A stretch of DNA of 64,000 nucleotides, from NCBI RefSeq assembly GCF_030463535.1, contig NC_132894.1, positions 13,165,433-13,229,432 of the forward strand, written 5' to 3'. Positions 1-13,505 of the stretch are shown here, piece after piece (position 1 is the first letter of the stretch; every line of letters begins with the position of its first letter). The DNA is from Salminus brasiliensis. Taxonomy: Eukaryota; Chordata; Actinopteri; Characiformes; Bryconidae. Made by a program: the position numbers and the translations under genes. Below the pieces are notes generated by a model. The model worked only from the letters and a program-made list of their open reading frames with translations, did no database searches and was not told the DNA's origin.

Positions 1-165
1 CTCAACACAGTTGAGCAGTTGTTCACTTACTGCAAATAAATCTGAAGACAGAAAGACCCACAAACAAGCAACAACTGAATGTGGCTGCAGTAAAGGCCTG
101 GCAAAGCATCTTAAGGGGGGAAACAATATTTGATGATGTCCAGTGACCATGGGGTTATGTTCCAG
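1..165 (+). mobile_element. Tc1/mariner transposase C-terminal relic
   Basis: Conceptual translation starts with LNTVEQLFTYCK, which resembles the conserved 'LNPIE' block around the last catalytic acidic residue of Tc1 transposases. After a frameshift it continues with LKTERPTNK and then VAAVKAWQSI, the usual C-terminal helix region of fish Tc1 elements. A stop codon and frame changes show it is dead. Only the 3' end lies in the window, so the full element cannot be judged. The family call rests on remembered family motifs. Confidence 0.6.
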
Positions 166-3100
166 TTCACTAATTCATTGAATTCAAGGATTTGTATCTA
201 TATTTTAAAAATCCTATATTTAACATTTTACAATTGCTTGTGAAAAAATATGAACTTTGTAAGAAATGGCTGTAATTTCTACACAGTTAGAAACAGTTTA
301 GTTCAAATCCATTGAGGTTTCACTGTGTCACTATCCAAGTATTTGTGGACTTGGCAGTATGCGAAAAAAGTAATTGTGCAAAAGGCAATAAAGTGATTAA
401 CAAGACACACCTTGTTGATGTGAACCTCGGGAGAAGCAGTGGAAGGGTGGGAATGAGCATTCAATCAAAATAGTTCATTGGCCTTGTTTTACACACGTGA
501 GTAATTTATCCTTTGCCCTTAAAAATATTCATATGCTATGTGGAAAAAAACCTGTTTAAATGGATCATGTTGTTTAAAAAACTAATTTTCCTAGCTTTAA
601 AATTTTTTTAAATAAAGATACATTTAAATAAAATAAAACTTTATTTTTATTTCCATTTAATATATCTACTTGTTGCTTAAAGGTGCAGCAACAAAACAGC
701 CTGTTCAATTGTAAAGGATAAAAAGTCCTTTGGTACATAAACCCAAATAAGAATTATGCATCTAACAAATTACTCTCTCATGGTAAGTATATGGTTACAA
801 GAACACCATAGTAAAATACAAAATATTCTTTACAGTTTATACTTTTTGACATAATTTGAAACCAACAGCTTCATAATAAACAGACCAATAGAAATGCTTC
901 GAAATGACCTGGAATAAAATCTTATTTTCAATACAAAGTTCCACAGAAAGTTAAGAAGGTTTTCCTTCTCCCGTTAAATAGCTTTTAAAAAGAATACAGT
1001 AATCCTTTGTTAAAGAAAATCTTTGAACAGAATTTGAGAGATAATATTTTAAAACAGGGGAATTTGTTAGAGACATAGTCTGCCTATGACAAGAATCAGC
1101 ACGAAGATTGGCTGGGATACCAAAGTGAAAAGAGAGCTAGTCATGAGTCACATTCACAACACCACTGCAGGTCTAAACAGGGTGGAAATGAAAGGTCCTG
1201 ACAACTTCAAGCACAATATAATTAATCTGCTGTGTGATTCAGATGCAGCTTCAGGGAGAGGAGGGTTCTCACAGACCACGGATGACACACATTCAACTAC
1301 CTGTCTGTGTAAAAATGAATTAGTCTTACACTAAAACTCCATTAGTATTCTGAATTTCCATCTAGCTGTTTACTTAGTTATAAGTCCCATATACTAGAAC
1401 ATTCCCTTGCATTTTGGAAATAGAAGAGTTTGGCATAGAATATAAACATAGCATTCCCTCTCCCGTCCGTGTAGTCCACATACAGAAATTTTAAACTCAA
1501 CTGTTTTGTCACTAAAACCAGTACATTTACATGAGGGTCTGGATTATAGTAAAGCAGGGCAACAGTGAAAATCAATCATTAAAATATTTAAAAACTGTAA
1601 AGCCTTTAAAATAACTCCAATTTGACCAATTTTAGAAATCCACACAGGTTTTTGAGGGAATCAAAAGTTTCATATATTATCTGATTTGAGGTAATTTAGC
1701 CTCTACTCCAGATGCAGGCCAAACTGCCTTTTTAATGCCCTGGATTGCACGGCAGTGTGCATTCAGTTCTAGCCTGTGTATTTCAAGGGTTGGGTAGTAA
1801 CAGAATACATGTAACATGTGATCAAGATATATAAAAAGATAACTGTATTCGTTACAGTTACAGTGAAAAGTAAATAATTATAATGTAAACAAGTATTACA
1901 TTACACCAGGAATGCCAAACATAGATCTGTAGGCCAGAAATAGCCTGATAAAAGTTCTAAACCTTTTCCCATTAATCCATGTTCTCAACAGAGACTATTT
2001 CATTAAATTCAACCAATTATTACAAGAAATACACTCTCCCTAAACTTAACTGACTTATAGACATGATCAGGGAGATTTAAACTCAGTAGCAGAACCAATC
2101 AGAATCTTTATTTCAGCTGGAGGTGAGAAAACAAACAGTCAAACGTACAGTAACAGTACAACCAATTAGTTTTATTTAGGTTCAAGACAACAGAGAGTCA
2201 AACTCAGAAACAAAACCAATAAGGATGTGGTGGAGGGGCGGGGCTTCTCTCAAACAGTGAATCGCAGTTGTGATTCAGTGGGAAAACTGATCCAACTCAT
2301 TAATCTTGAACGTTTTTACTGTAAGTTGTAAGCTAAAATTAATATGCTTGTTCACAGTTCATGTCCCACAGTCTGGTAAAAATGACTAAATGCACCATCA
2401 CACTGTTCATTGGTTTCATAAAGAACCAATATTTGAGTGAGAGAATGTGTGGAACCTTGAAATTGGTACAGAACCTTGACATTGACTTATTTAAAAATTA
2501 AAATTAAAATTAAAAATAGTTATCAGCACAAACCATTGCTTGGTCATTCTGGAATTTAACCTTAGTTTACGGCTGAAAGTGGGCTTTAATAACAGGTGGG
2601 CTTCATGTACACAGTCTATAACCACACCCTCTTACACATGCGCTGGTCCTCATGGCACAGCCGAGCTGTTGGAATGGGCATGTGTTCAATGCCACTGGCC
2701 TGAAACTGCTGCAGTGCGGCTCTGCAGCTCAGCTCTGTATCACATAACATGTAGGTGTTATGTGATCCTAAATTGAATGAGCAAAGAAAGCTGTAAAGAA
2801 GTCTGAGACAGCTGTTTTCAAGAGGTTTGTGTTAGTCATCCCCCATCATACAACCTGCTGTCAGAGGTTAAATTAATAAATAACATGGAGGTAAAGGTTG
2901 ACAGTAAGTTAACACTATGCAAAAACAAGTAGAAAACTTACATTTTTATGGGTGGAACAATTTGATTGGCAAGACTGTGGCGAGAAAAAATGGATACCTA
3001 GAAGGGCTGTTTGAATATTATACTCAAGACTGAACAGGTAGTTGACTTATGTTACAGCATTCTTTGAATCATTTGAAGCTGGGTAATTGTACTTGTTGCA

Positions 3101-6100
3101 TAGCACATTGTATTGTGCCAAAATAACTTCTATGCTTTCTGTACATTGTAATATGTGAAAAAAATTGTCTTTACAAAACAAACAAAAAAAAGTGTATTGC
3201 TGGCCAGCTTTACTTTATAAACTGGATATAGATACTGGATAGTCATGAAAGATTCTAGATGGTTGAATGAGTGCCAGTTAACCGAGGATGGGTTTCAACA
3301 AAGTTCACACCATGGCAAAGACTTAATGAACCTGAAAACAGTGCTCACGTCTCAACAGGAATGGAACACACTCAGATTATACCACATGGATGAGTCACAT
3401 GCTGCTATATTGCTTGAGTCGGATCTGAAGTGTTTGATTGCAGTAAGTAACCAAAAAACTCACCAAAAAATCTGATGCTTGGTGTCTGAAGTTTGCTTCT
3501 TTAGTTGTGAGCTGGTGCTATAGGGGAACACAATATATAATCTAGAGCACAGTTAGGGTTAGGTTTTAGGTTAGATATAACACAATCTTACATTTGTCAC
3601 ATTTTACATTTATCACATTTATTATGAACATTTGTCTTAATGTTCATTTCCATTTAGTTGAAAACAAGCCAAGCTATTTGGACTGGCTATTCTGACTTTT
3701 AACCATGACTGTGGCTATTACCACTGCTGACTACACCCTGAACACGTGCACACACACAGAACTTTTCACTGAGCACAATCACTTCTTATTATAATAATTA
3801 TTACCTCCTGCCCAGTTGCACAACATTACGTTGCACATCCAATTTGCACTTGTTGCACTTTACACCCTCATCACAACTCATCCCTGCAGTACATTTGTTT
3901 CCTATTTTTGGAAAATTAATGTATATATTCTTATTGTTATTCATATATATTTGTTTTAGCTCTGTATCTATATGCTATACTTATTTACGTATTAACTTTA
4001 CTTATTTAGGTTATTTTATTTGACAAAGCTGTATATTCTTTGCTTCTTGTATTTTATATCGCTGCTGTCCAATGAAAACCATGTATCTCAATTTTCAGTC
4101 CGTTTTTAGTTTTAGTTTTGCTTCTGTACACTGTGTAATTAATTCTGTTCAATAGAAATGTTCTAAATGTTACATGCCATCATGTTGCTTCATGTGAGTC
4201 AACCAAAGCATTTTACTGCTAGCTGTAGAGTGTTAACTATATATGTGACAAATACAACGTTGAACTTAGCTTCTCTTTAAAACTAAGAAAAATCAAGCTT
4301 TAGACACCATGTCTCGAAGCATATCTTGCTGCTTGCTATGGCCCCTGGCAGGCCAAAAGTAGTGTGTAATAAGCCTTTCTGTATTAAGTGATTAATTGCA
4401 TTTGTTTTATTGGGGAACCATCATTTTAAGGGCTGAGAAATGGTTTAAGATGCCTGCAGATAAATTTTCCTCTGTAAGGCAAGTGCTAATATTCTACTTG
4501 CCTAAAGAAAAAGAGCACAGGATAAGGGCACAAGGAAGCATTCTTGGTGTGCATCCTACAAATAAAAGGCAGGCTACAGCATGTCTGTAAATGCAGAATG
4601 TACTTTGAGGACATTGCCATGCAGTTGAAGTTGCTCTGAGAAGACTCAAAGCAGTGTAATTCATACTTTCTCTGCTCAATCTATATAATACCCCCTAAAA
4701 ACATATATGATAAAGCATATACCACATTAATATCCCCTTTCTATAAATACAGATAAAGTGTTCATTGATATAGACCTATACCTTTATTACTATCAGGGTG
4801 TTTTAAAATGGTATTTCAGATGCATGATGACATAATGCATCAGTAGATGGTGAATGTCTGGTAACGATTTAGCCTGATGATAACTTACATTTGCTACTGG
4901 ATGGGCAATACTGAGTCATTGCTTTAGCCTTTTAGAAAGAGCATTTATAGACCATGCCCTCTGTAAACCAATGAAACCAAGTCCAAACCTCTGAAGCAAT
5001 ATGTTTGTCAAGAACACTGCAGAAGTTCATACTGGAAAGTGAACAGAGCTCGAGACAAAAGAGAGTCTGTTCTCGAAATGTTGGCTTGGCTCTGGGGCAA
5101 AAAAAAAAGCCAATTAAGCAGTGCAGTACACTATTTATGAGTGTTGATCAGATCCTGCTCTCAGTTGTCTTGGAAACACAACTGGTGGGCATGACATGGT
5201 CCCTTAGCATTTCATCAACATGCTGTGTCACTACACATACATTACCAAGCAATATCAAAAGTTGTGTGACATGTTACATTCATTTTCTGAGTCGTATTTG
5301 ATGTTCAGTATACTTTTCAGATAGAAAAAGAAAACCTAAAACCAAAACATTTGTTTGTTGTTAAAATACTTTGGATTGTTTCAACACTCTTTACTTAACA
5401 CTCTACATCAAGTAAAGTATCTTCCTTGGTATGAAGAGCAGATTTTGCCATTCAAAAATGCACATCACCACCAGACTCTCACTAGACAAACCGAGTCTCC
5501 TTATTGTAGCTTTTCCTATGCCAGCATCAGTGAAAGGGTCACTTAAATTCAGTGAACGAGGAAAAAAGCTGGAAGAGCAGGCAGGTATCTGTGCTAGGCT
5601 TAATTCTGCTCTCACCTGAAAACAAACAAGCTCTAAACCACACATTAGATGAGGGACTCAAAATGCTGCATGAGGAAGCCAAACACAGTAATGTGAACAG
5701 AAGCTAGGTCAAAAGCTATCCCAGCCAACTAGCTACAATTTCTTTAGAGAAGAGGACACGACAAGAGGACAGCAACGCTGCCAGTAATATTTTGTAATAA
5801 TTACAAATGATCTTCACACGATTCTTGTAACAGTGCTAAAAAATATATGCTAAAATGTAATATGCTATGCCACATGAGCTACCAGGGCAATAAAAGCAAA
5901 ACCTATTTTTTCCACAAGTCCACCATAAAGAAGTATAAGCGTCTTTCGTTTGGACACAAAATAACAGAATTTTTCATGGGCTTATAAAATCTGTGCATTT
6001 TACACCTCAGTGAAAGTCATATACTTACTAACCTGAAATTGAAATGTATCTTTTTTTGGCTTGTTAGTTCATGTCTGTGGTCACATTAGCACAAATTATT

Positions 6101-7400
6101 GTATTCACATAATGTTCCATCAAAATGTAAAATTGACTGACTATAATTTTACCTCTATACTCAATCTCTCCATCTCCACTTGCGGTTCTATTTCTACATG
6201 AAGCTGCATTCAAAAGAGATACAACAGAATAACCTTTACAGTACATATGTACATTTAATGGCATTAATGCTATTTCTTTAACATTATTTTTTATTATATA
6301 TTTTAATGTAAAAATCACATTAACTACTACAATTAAATCAGGCAACAGACATTTAAATGTCATACTTAGATTTGTGATTGTCATTATGCACCAGTAGGTG
6401 GGTAAAATAATCTTAACTGATAAAATCATATATCTCCCTCCCACCACCCTGACTGTACAATAAGTTAAAATATGTCACCTTACAGAAGTAAAATGTGTTA
6501 TGATTTGCAATTCACTGTAACTTTAAAGATATTTTGAGCGCTGTTGAGATGAATGAGACAAAGGGATGGAATATGTTTGAAACGGCATAATTTACAAAGT
6601 AGTTCTATCACAAGAAATTACACAAATAAATATTTCCAGCTTAGTTTATTTCACAAGTCACAAGCTCACCAAAACATAATTTGCATTTAAAACACAGCTA
6701 CAAGCTTGGGGTCTTTAAAGTTTTGACAGATAGAGCATCATATAGTGCTCTTTGTGAGGAGATTTGTTCTCATTTACCATCATGCCTTGAGGGGGGAGGT
6801 GTAAGAGTTATGATTGCAGGAATGTTTACACATAATTACATCTCCTGTTAGTGCTGGACTTTGCAATCATCTATGAATGAGGGTTATATAACCCCAAATG
6901 GGTGGAAATGTGTGTTGTTTGGCTGTTAACCCCTTAACCTGCAAAGGCCTCCATGTGGGCGTCCACTTTAAACCCTGTTTAACCCTGTGTCCAACTCTTC
7001 ACCTGATATTATAAGGTTAGCAGTATATATATAGTGCTCTCCATAATGTGTGGTGCACATTTTTCCTCTGCTTCACTGTCAAAATGTTCAATTTCTAATC
7101 AATCTTGCTTAAAGTACACATTACAGGTAATAATTGCCATACAGTTCCACTATGTTGGAGTTAATACCCTATTTTTAAACAGTATCCCTCCATTCAGGGC
7201 ATTACCAAATCAACTGTGCAAAATATCATGACAAAGAAATGAATGTACTGGTGATCTTATTTTATTTGAGATTAATCGCAAAGGTACCAAGGGAGACCTT
7301 GGTTTGCCCCCTTGGTTTGCCCATATGACTAAGGGGCAAATCCTCACTAATCTTCAGAAAAATCCTGAAGATTCAGGAGACAAGTATGCATTTTTTAGAG
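166..7400. other. AT-rich intergenic DNA, no gene recognised
   Basis: I find no convincing exon, conserved protein motif or RNA gene here. The longest open frames (for example 127 codons on the - strand at 6,064-6,447) have low-complexity, unrecognisable translations and no splice or promoter context. A dispersed MITE fragment is listed separately at 4,061-4,178. A stretch near 880-975 resembles the interior of the same MITE family. Confidence 0.6.
4061..4178 (+). repeat. Partial MITE, same family as 43,367-43,598
   Basis: The segment starts with gctgctgtccaatgaaaa and matches the left terminal part of the more complete element at 43,367-43,598. It then shares the interior block containing aatagaaatgttctaaatg. 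The right inverted end is missing. It is a non-coding dispersed repeat. Confidence 0.5.
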
Positions 7401-7416
7401 CCTATCCACAGCAGGC

Positions 7417-7740
7417 TTAATGAACAGAAATACAAAGGTTGCAATGCAAGACACAAAAATGAAATGGCCAAGTCACAGTGTACAAAAAAGAGCCTACAGA
7501 ATTCTGGAAAAGGGTCTTGTAAGACAAGAAGAGACCAGGATTAAACTGTATCAGAGTGTTGGCAAGAGCAAAGTATGAAAACAAGAAGATCCACAACAAG
7601 CAAGAGCTGAAGATGGCTGCATTAGACGTTAGGCAAAGCATCCCCAGAGGAGATATTCAGAACCTGGTGATGTCTGTAAATTGCATTGATATTTAAACAG
7701 TCATTCAGTGCAAGAGATGTGCAATAAAATCCTAAACATG
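7417..7740 (+). mobile_element. Tc1/mariner transposase relic
   Basis: Broken translation includes EMAKSQC (compare the family's EWPSQSP) and, further on, KQELKMAALDVRQSIPRG followed by LVMSVNC. This is the same C-terminal region as the relic at the left edge of the window. Frameshifts and missing segments show it is non-functional. Same-strand placement and sequence similarity suggest the two are copies of one family. Confidence 0.5.
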
Positions 7741-7799
7741 ATTGCTTTTATGTACCTATTATTGCTATGCCTAAATATTATGGTGCCCTGAAATGAGGG

Positions 7800-8206
7800 G
7801 GACTGCGTTAAAAAGTGGTGAAACCAAAACATATGCGAATACACTTTAAGTCACTTTGACAAGGGTCAAATTGTGATAGACGACTTGGTCGGAACATCTC
7901 CATAACATAATGCAGGTCTTTTTTTCGGTATGCAGTAGTACCTACCAAAAGAAAAAACAACCGGTGAACTTGCAACAGGGTAATGGGCACATTAAGCTTA
8001 TTAGTGCAATCAATAGAAGTCCCACAACTTACAGCACTTAAAGGATCTGCTGCAAAAATCTTGGTGCCAGCCCCAGAGGAGGCCTTCTGCGGCCTTGTGG
8101 AGTTCATGCCTCATATGGTCAGATCTGTTGTGGTGGCTCAAAGGGGCCTTACTCAATATTTGGAAGGTGGTATTAATGGTATGCCTGATCTGTGTGTGTG
8201 TATGTA
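7800..8206 (+). mobile_element. Internally deleted Tc1-like element
   Basis: The left part translates to FDKGQIVIDDLV (N-terminal helix-turn-helix region of a fish Tc1 transposase). The right part translates to VPQLTALKGSAAKILVP and then VRSVVVAQRGLTQY (the extreme C-terminus of the same family). The intervening catalytic domain is absent, so this is a deletion derivative. It ends about 230 bp before the TATA box of the first keratin gene. Family identity is from recalled motifs, not a search. Confidence 0.6.
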
Positions 8207-8249
8207 AAATAAGTAATAAGTAGGATTACTTAAAATCAATTACTGATTT

Positions 8250-8527
8250 GTGACTCTGCAGTTTAAGGGGTTAACTGCACTATGCTAAGCACATTCTCCT
8301 TCATTCCTGTGCATGCAGCATCACCTTGCCTGGTCTTGTGCCCGCTGGCCATGTACTGGGTGGAGAACAATGTTAAATATTTTTTTGTACGTCTCCCACC
8401 ATACCCCTCCTCCCTTCCTTAGCAAGGCAACATATAAAATCCTGTCCTCCCTCTACAGCACTACAGCACTACAGTCTCTCCCTCTCTCTTAGGACAGAGT
8501 GTGCTCTCCTCACTTCCTGGCCTAACC
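8250..8527 (+). promoter_or_regulatory. Promoter and 5' UTR of first keratin gene
   Basis: TATAAAA lies at 8,433-8,439, about 90 bp before the ATG, which predicts a transcription start near 8,463 and a short 5' UTR. The 8,260-8,400 block is closely matched upstream of the second keratin gene (14,085-14,225). Shared words include caccttgcctggtcttgtgc and gtactgggtggagaacaatg. The shared block therefore looks like a duplicated proximal control region. Confidence 0.75.
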
Positions 8528-10949
8528 ATGTCCAGTAGCTTCAGTTATGTCAGCTCAGGGGGCTCCTATAGGGGCCCTAGTCTGGGTGGGGGCTCCCGCC
8601 TCTCTGTTGTGAGTGGCGGTGGTGGAAGCCGCAGCAGGGTGGTCGCCCGTGCTCCCAGCATGCATGGAGGCTCAGGAGGACAAGGAGTGCGCATCTCCAC
8701 CGTCTCAATTGGAGGTGGTGGTGGTGGTGGTGCAGGTTATGGCTTTGGAGTTGGAGCAGGCTATGGTTTTGGAGCCGGAGGTGGAGGTGGAGGTGGAGGG
8801 GGAGGGGGAGCGGGTTTTGGCTTTGGTGGAGGCTTTGGAGGAGGTGACCTGGACGTGGGAGCCAACGAGAAGGCCACCATGCAGAACCTGAATGATCGTC
8901 TGGCCTCGTATCTGCAGAAGGTACGCTCTCTAGAGAAAGCCAATGCTGAACTCGAGCTGAAGATCAAAGAGTTCCTGGGGAATAAGACATCCCCCTCTGC
9001 CCGAGACTACTCTGCTTTCGAGGCCACTATCAAGGATCTACAAGACAAGGTACTATTACCCAAATGTACTTCTTCCCAATGTAAATTTCAGTGACTTTCA
9101 GAAAGTCCACATTTTTGCTCTGTTCCTGTGAATTCTAGCTTCAGCTGAAAGCTGCAAGAGTAAATTTATGTACCTCCTGTGGTGTCCCTGAAAACTGGAT
9201 GGGAAACCAGTGCAATATTGTGATTTAGTAGATTGGTGATAGTTTAATTTTATATTCTATAGGCTACAACTGACCTGGTGCTTAAGGCATGGCATCGTTT
9301 GCTGCATAACAAATCAGTTTGAGACCTCACATTTAGAGATCCCACTCTGTAACTGAAACCTTCTTAATATGAACATTTCCACAGATCCAGGATGCAACCA
9401 GAGTTAATGGAGGAATCTACCTGAGCATTGACAATGCTAAACTGGCAGCAGATGACTTCAGAACCAAGTAAGCAACCGGTGGCACATTCTGACTGCTTAC
9501 AGAACCATGATGCATGTATATGACAACCCTGTCACAACTGGGATTATGGGAGATTTTGTGTTTCTTATCAGGTACGAGAATGAGCTGGCCATGCGCCAGT
9601 CAGTGGAGGTTGACATTGCTGGACTGAAGAAACTCCTGGATGAACTGACACTGGCCAGGTCCGACTTAGAGATGCAGATTGAGAACCGGAGGGAGGAGCT
9701 GATCTTCCTCAAGAAAAACCATGAAGAGGTGTGTGTCATGAAAGCACAAAAACTGCAATGCCAATAGCAAATCACTGCTTAAATGTAGTGTAGGTTTAAA
9801 CCTAATCTAGGTCTGGAAAGACAGAACTATGCTTACTGCAGGTAATATATGGATATTATTTCCTAGTTTCCTGAGTTTTCCTTAGATACATACTCTAGCT
9901 TTTCAGGTTAACATATACTATTAATACTGCTGATTCACCTACATAAAAAGAAATAACACACTCTCTGAATGTAGGAAATGGCGGCAATGCGCACTCAGAT
10001 GACTGGCAATGTGAACGTTGAGGTGGCAGCAGCACCTGCAGAAGATCTGAACCGTGTCCTGTCTGAGATTCGTGAACAGTATGAAGCTGTGGCTGCCAAA
10101 AACCAACGTGAACTGGAGGCCTGGTTCCAAACCAAGGTAAAGAAATGATCCATTATATTTATATTATGATTATATAGAGCCCCGATTCCTGCAACATAAT
10201 CATGAAACCCAAGGAATAAATAGTTAAGCCTCTCTGCTACTTCTCTGCAGACAGAGACTCTGAACAAGGAGGTGGCATCCAGCTCAGCGAACCTTGAAAC
10301 GTCCAAGTCAGAAATCACAGAGATCAGACGAACTTTACAAGGCCTGGAGATTGAGCTACAATCCCAACTCAGCATGGTATGTAATATTTGATAGGAGCAT
10401 GGTTTTTGGGATTGGCACAGTTTTCATATTAATTTCTGTTCTTACTTCAGTCTCCATCTCTTTGCATTCCCCAACAATGTTCATTGCTCTAATCTCAATC
10501 CAACCCCCAGAAAGCGGCTCTAGAGGGTACTCTAGCAGACACAGAAGCACGGTACTCCATGAAACTATCTGGGCTCCAAGCTCAGGTCACAGGGCTGGAG
10601 CAGCAGTTGATGGAGCTCAGAGCTGATATTGAGAGGAAATCCCAAGAGTACCAAATCCTGCTGGACATTAAGACCCGTCTGGAGATGGAGATCGCTGAGT
10701 ACAGGAGGCTGCTGGATGGAGAAACTAGCGGGTAAGGGCTATCTCTGTAACTGTTCTGATATGTCCAGAATGCAATAAGCCCGGTACAGTGGTTACACTG
10801 TCAAGCCCTGTTAACATTGTTGTGTGTCTTGCAGTGGTGGAAGTATCAGCATCAGCAATGTCAGCAGTGGCCCCACTCGCGCTGTGAAGGTGAAGACCAT
10901 TGTGGAAGAGGTGGTTGATGGGAAGGTGGTGTCCTCCACCACTGAGTAA
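8528..10949 (+). CDS. Type I keratin, copy 1 (7 exons, 461 aa)
   Basis: Acidic intermediate-filament subunit that would form obligate heteropolymers with a type II keratin in the epithelial cytoskeleton. Coding exons are 8528-9049, 9385-9467, 9572-9728, 9975-10136, 10251-10376, 10511-10731 and 10835-10949. Sizes after exon 1 (83, 157, 162, 126, 221, 115) match the conserved type I keratin plan, and all junctions are GT-AG. The head (about 115 aa) is Ser-rich, then very Gly-rich with Gly-Tyr/Phe-Gly loops. The rod starts at the helix-initiation motif [12 protein letters not shown] and ends at [15 protein letters not shown]. The short tail carries [18 protein letters not shown]. The ATG at 8,528 sits just after the 5' UTR and gives the usual MSSS start. 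It is nearly identical in its 3' half to the gene at 14,343. The fish orthology group is not assigned. Confidence 0.95.
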
Positions 10950-11032
10950 ACCCATGCTGAGAGCATTCAAGACCATCACCAAGACCATCACCATAACATC
11001 TACACCTGTTATTTCAGAAAACTGAAAGAGAA

Positions 11033-11038
11033 AATAAA
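11033..11038 (+). terminator. Polyadenylation signal, keratin copy 1
   Basis: AATAAA lies 84 bp after the TAA stop codon. The corresponding hexamer in the second keratin gene is at 16,832 within a closely matching 3' UTR. Confidence 0.85.
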
Positions 11039-11381
11039 ATGGTTCTTGCAAAATGATTTGTGCTTCTTTTTTGTCATGTCTCCATTCAGTATCTCACATT
11101 GACTGATGGGATTTGTCACAACCTGTCACATTTGGGGCTTCCTGACACAGAACACTGTAGTTACAACGTACAGTGACAAAATAACAATTATAGCAAATTA
11201 TCTGATTTACTATGAAAAGAAATGATCATTTACAGCACATGTCATTTTTGTAGTATGAGATATAGTGTAAAAATGAAAGCACATGTATGGACACGTGTCT
11301 AGTGAGCTGATGAGATGAATGGCATGACAGTCAGGGGATAGATAGAGCATTATTTCCAAAAAAGTAATTTTTTGTCTCATA

Positions 11382-12573
11382 CAGTTGAAACCAGAAGTTT
11401 ACATACACTATATAAAAAGACACATATGCATTTTTTCTTATTGTCTGACATGAAATCAGAACAGCATTTCCCAATTAGGATTACTAAAATTATTTCTATT
11501 TGCTAAATGCCAGAATAGCGAGAGAGGGAATTTTTAAGGCAACTTTTTATTACTTTCTTCAAAGTCAAAAGTTTAAATGCACTAAGATTACTATCCTTTT
11601 AAACAATTTGGGACAGCCCATATGATGATGTCATGTATTTGGTAAGAGTGTCATTATCCACAGTGAAAAGAGTACTGTATCAACATGGGCTAAAAGGCCA
11701 CTCTGCCAGGAAGAAGGCATTACTCCAAAGGAAACATAAAAAACCCAGATTAATGTTTGCAAATGCACTCCGGGACAAAGACCTTCATTTTGTGAGACAT
11801 GTCCTGTGGTCTGACGAAAATAAAATTAAACTGTTTGGCCAGAATGACCATCGTTATGTTTGGAAGAAAAAGGGGGAAGCTTGCAAGCCTGAGAGAACAT
11901 CCCAGCTGTGAAACATGGGGGTGGCAGCATCATGTTGTAGGGTTGTTTGCTGCAGACTGGTGCACTTCACAAAATAGATGGCATCATGAGGATAGAACAT
12001 TATGTGGAAATACTGAAACAACATCTCAAGACATCAGCCAGGAAGTTAAAGCAAATGGGTCTTCCAAACGGACAAGGACCCTAAGCATACTGCCAAACTG
12101 GTTACAAAGTGGCTTAAGGATAACAAAGTCAATGTTTTGGAGTAGCCATCACATAGCCTTGTTCTCAATCCTATTGAAAATGTATGGGCAAAGCGGCATG
12201 TGCGAGCAAGGCGGCCTACAAACATGGCTCAGTTGCACCGGTTCTGTCAGGAGGAATGGGCCAAAATTCCTGCCCACTATTGTGAAAAGCTTGTGGAAGA
12301 ATATCCAAAACATTTGACCCAAGTCATACAGTTTAAGGGCAATGGTACCAAATACTAATGAAATGTATTTAAACTTTTGACCTGAAAGAAAGTAATAAAA
12401 ATTGCCTTAAAAAATCTCGCTCTCATTATTCTGGCATTTAGCAAACAGAAACAAATTTGGTAATCCTAATTGATCTAATACGGGAAAAGTTTATTCCGAT
12501 TTCATGTCAGACAGTGAGAAAAAATGCATATGTGTCTTTTTATATAGTGTATGTAAACTTCTGGTTTCAAATG
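11382..12573 (+). mobile_element. Degenerate Tc1-like transposon with TIRs
   Basis: The element is flanked by TA on both sides. The left end begins cagttgaaaccagaagttta and the right end is its reverse complement with few changes, so the terminal inverted repeats extend over 50 bp. The end sequence resembles the salmonid Tc1 group that includes the Sleeping Beauty ancestor. A relic transposase frame at 11,633-11,911 contains VKRVLYQHGLKG and the catalytic-region motif LWSDENKIKLFG. It then frameshifts and the N-terminus is missing, so the copy is inactive. It sits between the two duplicated keratin genes, about 430 bp after the first stop codon. Confidence 0.85.
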
Positions 12574-12679
12574 TATATTCTGGAAATGTAGAAGAAATAC
12601 ACAAATAATATTATTTTCGGTACACCAAAAATGACCATACCAATTTTTATTTATTTATTTATTGGTATGATTGAATCAC

Positions 12680-12720
<41 letters not shown>
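12680..12720. repeat. Compound (AT)n(AC)n microsatellite
   Basis: About ten AT dinucleotides pass directly into ten AC dinucleotides. No coding role. Confidence 0.95.
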
Positions 12721-12722
<2 letters not shown>

Positions 12723-13260
12723 AGCTTTTCTAGTGGTTTCAACGCAGGCAATTCATTTTCCTCTTGCAAGTTTCCTACAGAAGGCATGATGTTTTCTCCT
12801 AGGATTTCCTGATACTACGTGATGCCAGAGGGATCAAAGCAACCCCATAGCATCAACAAGCCACTGTTATGCTTCACTGTAGGCAGGATATTCTTTTCAG
12901 CGTATGGTTAATTCATTCTCCTCCAGCCATAACGCTGATCCATAGGCCCAAAAAGTTCTAGGTTTTGTTTTATCGCTCCACAGAACAATACCAAAACCTC
13001 TTGGCTTATTTATATGGTTTTGAGCAGATTGGAGCCGACTTTTGTAGTGCAATCAGTAAAGGTGTGTGGGCATGAAAACCTTTTGTGCTTACTATGTGCC
13101 TTACTGTGCAAAATCAAAATCCTAGTACCTGCTGATAAATAGCTGTACTTTCTAGATGGTTAATGCAATGTTTTTTGCCAAAGTCTGGGACTTACACTTC
13201 AGTCCCATTTTCATCCCTTCATTTAAAATCCACTGAAGTGTCCAAAGCAGAAATTACAAA
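12721..13260 (-). mobile_element. Tc1-like transposase relic, - strand
   Basis: On the - strand the translation contains WSDKTKPRTFWAYGSALWL, a decayed form of the Tc1 block 'WSDEtkf.lfG..' around the second catalytic Asp. Several stops and frameshifts follow. The same family appears in another relic at 36,215-36,660: both contain ggatttcctgatac in a similar context. No intact inverted repeats were seen. Confidence 0.6.
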
Positions 13261-13505
13261 GAAATTGGCCAAAAACCTGGACCCGACTGTTTCAGTGCTA
13301 TACAGTATAAAAATGATTACCACCTAGGAGTGGAAAAAGTAGAGTGAAACATAAATATAAGTATGGGCTTATACTTGAGGAAGTCTTCGTTCTTAGATGG
13401 GTGATACAGTGTTGTGTGCTACAGTGACTTGTAGTATTGACTTATCGTTAATTTGGGCAGTAGAGGCAATAAGTTGGGCATGAGCCTGTGCATGAGCATG
13501 AACAA

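Noticed and set aside
6064-6447. 127-codon ORF on the - strand
   Set aside because: No conserved motif, low-complexity hydrophobic translation, no promoter or splice context in AT-rich DNA.
11799-12317. 172-codon + strand ORF in the Tc1 element
   Set aside because: Mostly out of frame with the transposase motifs; the element is frameshifted and dead.
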